DNA of 64,000 bases from Saturnia japonica (Eukaryota > Arthropoda > Insecta > Lepidoptera > Saturniidae): positions 4,774,001 through 4,838,000 of the forward strand of contig CM065318.1 of assembly GCA_033032175.1 (NCBI GenBank). The letters are read 5' to 3'. This document shows, piece after piece, positions 59,545-64,000 of the stretch; the first letter of the stretch is position 1; each line of letters begins with the position of its first letter. Both the position numbers and the translations under genes were made by a program. The notes beneath the pieces were generated by a model. It had not been told where the DNA came from and did not search any database. It was given only the letters and a program-made list of their open reading frames with translations.

Positions 59545-60046
59545 AATGAATAAAATTAAAGTATCTATTTGTAATGTTAAATTAAAAGCTTTCTAGTATA
59601 ATGCATAGGAAAGTATGAAACGGTATATAAAAAATTAATTTCTTTTTGTTTGTCTGTTTTTTCCGGATAATCCCCGAAACGCTTGGACCGATTTTGACGG
59701 GACTTTCATTGGCAGATATCTAATATTATAAGCAATAATTTAGGCTACATAAAAAAAAAATACAGTTCTGTGCAAATAAAAATCAATTTGACAAAACAAA
59801 GATTTTGAGGTGTTTAAATAACTTAAGCACAGCAAATCATAAGAGAATTTATCAATTTAATATATTACATAATATAAGATCTCAAAAAGACCTAAAAAAA
59901 ATGTCAACGAGAGCATATGTTTGTCTTCTAAGAATTCCTCACAATAGGCATTTTTGTCTTTAAAATTACCGGGGGCACAATTCGTGCATGTGCTCGATCG
60001 ACGGCATTCTATTGTCTACGTGAGCGCAGCCGCGGGCACATCTAGT
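59545..60046 (+). repeat. single copy of the fold-back repeat unit
   Basis: ACCGATTTTGACGGGACTTT, then TTGGCAGATATCTAATATTA and TGAGCGCAGCCGCGGGCACA with TCTAGTA matches the arms at 8,877-9,803 and the copy at 25,430. Confidence 0.6.
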
Positions 60047-60309
60047 ATGTAATATAAAGCTTTGTGAAAAATAAAAGAGAAATAAGTAAGAATTTTGGAA
60101 GTGAACTATAATAATATTGATTCGATGTCAACCAGCCAATTTTAAATTAAAAAAAATTAAGTCACACGGGCGTAGTTCTTAATATTGAAAAAAGGAAAAG
60201 CACGACTCCAATTGCGTGGCATCAGTTAACCACTGGTGTTGGGGCTTCAAAAGGGTCACTTTTTGGCCCACGGGCTTGGGTTTGGGCAGCCATGTTTTGG
60301 CAGCAGATA

Positions 60310-60585
60310 AATTTTATTGGAGATTTGTCTCTACTTGGGGCTATATAAGATCGTAGCCAAATAACGTAGGGGGCTTAAGGTCGGCAACGCTCTAGTAATA
60401 CCTATGGTATTACAATCGTCAATCTTTGTCTCTACTTGGGGCTATATAAGATCGTAGCCAAATAACGTAGGGGGCTTAAGGTCGGCAACGCTCTAGTAAT
60501 ACCTATGGTATTACAATCGTCAATAGACTATGGTATCCGCTTACCGTCAGGCGGGACGTATGCTTGTTTGCCACTATAATGGTTT
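60310..60585 (+). repeat. Bm1-like interspersed repeat containing a tandem duplication
   Basis: The unit ends TATGCTTGTTTGCCACTATA and shares its middle with the copy at 23,630-23,845. Within it 100 bases are present twice, listed separately. Confidence 0.5.
60324..60524 (+). repeat. exact 100-bp tandem duplication
   Basis: Bases 60,324-60,423 and 60,425-60,524 are identical as far as I can read, from TTTGTCTCTACTTGGGGC to ATTACAATCGTCAAT, with one C between them. The absence of any difference implies a very recent event or an assembly artefact. Confidence 0.85.
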
Positions 60586-60862
60586 AAAAAAAGACGGCAG
60601 CGTAGGAGGAAGGTGGATAAAGATGGATCGTCATCGTTTTAAAACGTGAAAAATTGCTATCGGGTGAAGTGTACTAACTCTGCTTAACTTTAAAAAAATA
60701 ATCTAACAAGATTATTGAAAAATGTTTGTTTTCAAGTTATTATGCAATAATATAAATAAATTAACGTTTGTTGTTTCAAAGCGCAGGTACGATCTAAACC
60801 AGTTTTACCAGTAAGTATTAATGTCTGTTGCTCGGGTTATTTTTTTTCTAAATAAAAATTCG

Positions 60863-60963
60863 ACATTTGAAATGTTTGTAAAGATAAATCCCAGTGGTTT
60901 TTAGAAGTCGCCAAGAATAAAATTTATACCAAAAACTTAATTATTTACAAACATTTCAAATGT
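60863..60963. repeat. perfect 20-bp inverted repeat with 61-base spacer
   Basis: ACATTTGAAATGTTTGTAAA at 60,863-60,882 is matched exactly by its inverse at 60,944-60,963. The pairing stops abruptly at both sides. No similar copy was noticed elsewhere in the window. Confidence 0.75.
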
Positions 60964-61340
60964 GGAACCTCTCGCGTTTGTTTACTTATTTCATAATTAT
61001 TTGTTCATCTATTCAAATTAAAATTGACTTTGTAAGATAAAATATTACTATGCATTTCGCATTTGATAATACTAAAGAAGATGTTGCGACGATTTCAATA
61101 AAAATGAATTAAGTACTTTACAAGTGTTAATTAGATAATCTTCTAATTAATATTTTGCACGGGCGAGCCGTGCCTGGAGTGCAAGGGGTGGGCAGCACCC
61201 GGGCTGGAAGCAACATAGTTATTAATATTGTAAAAAAAAAAGAAGGATATCGGACCATGTGAGTAAAGAGTAGAAAATGCTATTACTAAAATTATGTGAT
61301 TGTCTATTTTCTATTATTTTTAAATTATCTGTCTGTAATT

Positions 61341-61705
61341 AAGGATGCAACGATATCGATACGATATATCGGGCTATATTATCGGCAGGCCGATATATCA
61401 AGATAGCCGATTATTTAAAACGATATTGCCCTTTTGTCGCAGGCGAGAGAGCCGTTCATGTTGTTAGCGGCGACATTGCTGTCTTTACTAATAAGCGTTG
61501 CCGCGTTGTATTGTTTTGCGCCTATTTATAATTAATTTTGAAATTAGATATCAAATAACTACATATAATTTTTAGAGACATATACAATTACCAAAAAAAG
61601 AGGTTACATACTTAATTATTTATTTTATTTATTACTAAACTTTCGATGTTCGATAATTCACTACAATAATCGGTATCGTAAATCTATGTATCGTTACATC
61701 CCTAA
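61341..61705. mobile_element. hAT-like MITE related to the 27-kb element
   Basis: Left end AAGGATGCAACGATATCG and right end inverse of TATCGTTACATCCCTA resemble the 27,101-28,321 ends. The interior shares CAGGCGAGAGAGCCGTTCAT and GTTAGCGGCGACATTGCTGT with 28,010-28,130. Most of the longer element's middle is absent. No clear 8-bp duplication. Confidence 0.6.
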
Positions 61706-64000
61706 TTTTGATGTATCGATGAAATGCAGAACTTTATAAAATATTCATTATGCATATTCTAGATTATAGTCTATAGGGTGTGACAAATTATATATTGTAT
61801 CCGCGTGGCAGACACCCTCGTCTCGGCCCTGATGATTCTGTTATCTGAAATCCCGTTAAATAAAGAAATAAAACTACGGTGCTTTACCACTGTCGTCAAG
61901 AAACAACCAATGTACACTTAAGAGTTAGTCATCTATTAAGCCCTCGATCGCATAGTTTTTCACCACAGTAAAAAAACAAATTACAATATTATGATCCCAC
62001 GGTAAGGTCGCCCAAACGATCTTGTTTATGAATAGCGCGTCCTTGCAAGAGACGCCCGCGCGCCGGACGCGGGTGACTGCCCTTACGATTGTAAACAAGC
62101 TTACTGGTCTGCCTCTGTACACGGTAATACTAATAAATCTTCGAAGCGTCGATGGTTCAATAATAGAGCTCTCTGATAATGTGTTTATATGGTTTCGAAT
62201 TTAAAACAACCATGAGGCAAATACAAATTAGTGATATTTTATAAATTTTGCATTCGCATTCTTTTATGGGATATTTTCACACTATTTTAAACATTCGCTT
62301 CAATACTCGCATTCGCATTGTTTAATGCGAATGTTACATGTATGCGAGTGGTCTTAAATTTCCTTAGCGATATCGTCTCACGCGTGCAATCTGGGTCTGC
62401 GGATACGCTGCTGTGTCAACGAGGCATATTTGAAAGAAAAACAAGCCTCTCTCGAGGAAAACTCTTTTAATTGTTAGAAAAACAAACGTAAATAAATATG
62501 ACAAATTGCCAGACATAGCTCACAGATATCTTAACGCTCACCCTGTCAGTTACCGAGCAAAGAATATACTACACTCTACCGCGCAATTATTAATGAAGCT
62601 GGCTTTGTGTACGAGATACAAAGAAATTGCTTAAAGTGGGAAAATCATTTATTATTACTTTAAAAAAAAAAAATTACCGCTTTTGAAATTTTATTACTAT
62701 TGAATACTTTAAATTTGATTCTAATTTAGAGATAATAAAAATGACAATTAAGGTCAAACTTGAGATTATTTATGCATTTTCGTATTCTCCCAAAATATGA
62801 CATTCGTAACATCGCTGGTTTAGTGTTTGGCCAAAATCTCATCTGATGTTAACTGACGATGTACCCCAAAACTCAGACGCCTATGCCCAGAGACAGGATC
62901 GACTCTCAAGTGCAGCTGTCGAAAAATACTTATTATATGTGCTTTGTCTATAGATTTTAGCGCCCGCCCCCAAGTTACGGTGAACCTGTAAGATTTTTAA
63001 CTTGAAGGTTGTAGCTTGCCAGGCGGGCATTAGAAAATAAGCTATCGCCACGCGGTGGTTTCATCGTGATGCTTTCCTTTACCTAAAAGACAGGCTCACT
63101 GTAAGGATTCGAACTCCCGTCGATCGACGCCGTGTTCATACACCTTACCACTGAACCATCATTGCTTCAAACTTTATTGTTGAGACGCTAAATCTATAAC
63201 ACATAACACAAACTTATAATGTTAATTATTGCTTCTGACATTTCATAACTGCATTACAAATTGATGGACAGTATATAATTTCATTTTGTGGGAAGTCAGG
63301 AAATCTCGTTTAAGAGTCCAACGGTTTTTACAGTTTAAGTAGTACTTCAAACCCAAGAACCGCAAACTATTCTCGAATGAATCTCAAGATGTTATCCATA
63401 AATGTAATAAACTACCTTTCACTCTGAGTTGAAATTTGGACTAACACGACAAAAAATATTTGCAGTAAATCAACTGTAAATATTTTTTTAAAGCATTTAA
63501 ACAAGCTGATATGGACTGTACGATTTTTTTTAAATCCTTTATACTTTATAATTAAAACTTGCCAAGTTACAAATCCCAAATCAAAGAAAGTACCGAATTA
63601 TTTGTAAATAAATTGAAGAACAAATGCGGTTAATAACACACGCCGCGCCGGTGTGTCGCCCTTTTCTTTTCGCTCGTTCGTGTGCGATGTGCATAATATA
63701 TTTTACAAATTTGAAATTATCACACTATATTTTTGCTTCATACTAGGTCTTGTATTTGTGTAGGTATATATACTTTCTTGCATGTAAATAAATAAAATTT
63801 ATTTATTAAGTACACTCGATTTTGTGCACTCACAGCACCAACATAACACAAAATTTTGTATCTTTGTGTCGGTCGCTCTTTCGCGATACAGGATTTATAT
63901 CCTAGTGCGGGGATGTACGGTATATTGTTATGCCCTGTAATGCTAACTTGGTAATAAAGATATTTGTATTTGTGCCCCATGGTTTCACCCGTATTAAATC
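61706..64000. other. stretch without genes at right edge
   Basis: A GC-rich run at about 62,035-62,075 (CGCCCGCGCGCCGGACGCGG) lies in a short minus-strand frame with no family resemblance. A perfect hairpin (CATTCGCATT-GTTT-AATGCGAATG) is at 62,310-62,333. A SINE is at 63,080-63,165. The window ends inside a possible CACAGCTAGT-type repeat (TGTGCCCCATGGTTTCACCC). No exon supported. Confidence 0.4.
63080..63165 (-). repeat. tRNA-derived SINE head
   Basis: On the minus strand TGGTTCAGTGGTAAGGTG (A box) is followed by GAGTTCGAATCC (B box, about 63,104-63,115). The spacing fits a tRNA-like promoter, but the acceptor stem does not close, so I call it a SINE and not a tRNA gene. It is related to the head at 3,955. 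Confidence 0.55.

Noticed and set aside
61925..62122. Minus-strand frame over a GC-rich run
   Set aside because: The GC-rich run alone suggests coding, but the product matches nothing known to me and both flanks are repeats.
63080..63165. tRNA gene on the minus strand
   Set aside because: Same reason: promoter boxes without a closing cloverleaf.
1..64000. CRISPR array, rRNA, prokaryotic operon or viral insertion
   Set aside because: No regularly spaced repeats, no rRNA words and no viral protein motifs were seen; the gene structure is that of an insect nuclear genome.

Overview
The window looks like AT-rich, intron-rich nuclear DNA from a moth or butterfly. I infer this from the repeat families (tRNA-type SINEs, RTE- and CR1/jockey-like LINE remnants, short elements ending in CACAGCTAGT-like tails) and from the animal proteins encoded. 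Nothing prokaryotic, organellar or viral was seen, and there is no CRISPR array or rRNA.

Layout. At 1-2,900 I see no gene, only small fold-backs. At about 2.9-8.5 kb a plus-strand EF-hand protein gene is spread over at least four coding exons; its 5' end is unresolved and a deleted hAT transposon lies in its first large intron. At 9,961-21,314 (minus) there is a complete 11-exon gene for a DC-STAMP-domain protein (DCST1/DCST2/Drosophila sneaky family). It has a predicted 685 residues and an eight-cysteine RING-like C-terminus, and it is convergent with the EF-hand gene. At 23,009-37,630 (minus) there is a complete 11-exon Usp14 gene (proteasome-associated deubiquitinase, predicted 498 residues) with Cys, His and Asp catalytic boxes all present. 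In both long models every splice phase matches and the exon sum is divisible by three.

From 37.6 kb to the end (26 kb) I find no convincing coding exon. That part is a repeat landscape: an unclassified transposon with GGGGCCATCC ends (41,975-42,856), fold-back elements, a mariner nested in an older element, an RTE LINE fragment, an exact 100-bp tandem duplication, and one CpG-rich patch (about 46.85 kb) that could be a first exon of a gene lying beyond the window.

Mobile DNA dominates the introns: two mariner copies, a Tc1 relative, a Tigger/pogo relative and its MITE, hAT elements and several interspersed families. All transposase genes read here are broken. The three host genes do not form an obvious pathway: Usp14 acts in protein turnover, the DCST protein probably in sperm-egg interaction, and the EF-hand protein is unassigned. 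I found no convincing new multi-gene system; the most open items are the 42-kb element, the EF-hand gene and several large fold-backs.
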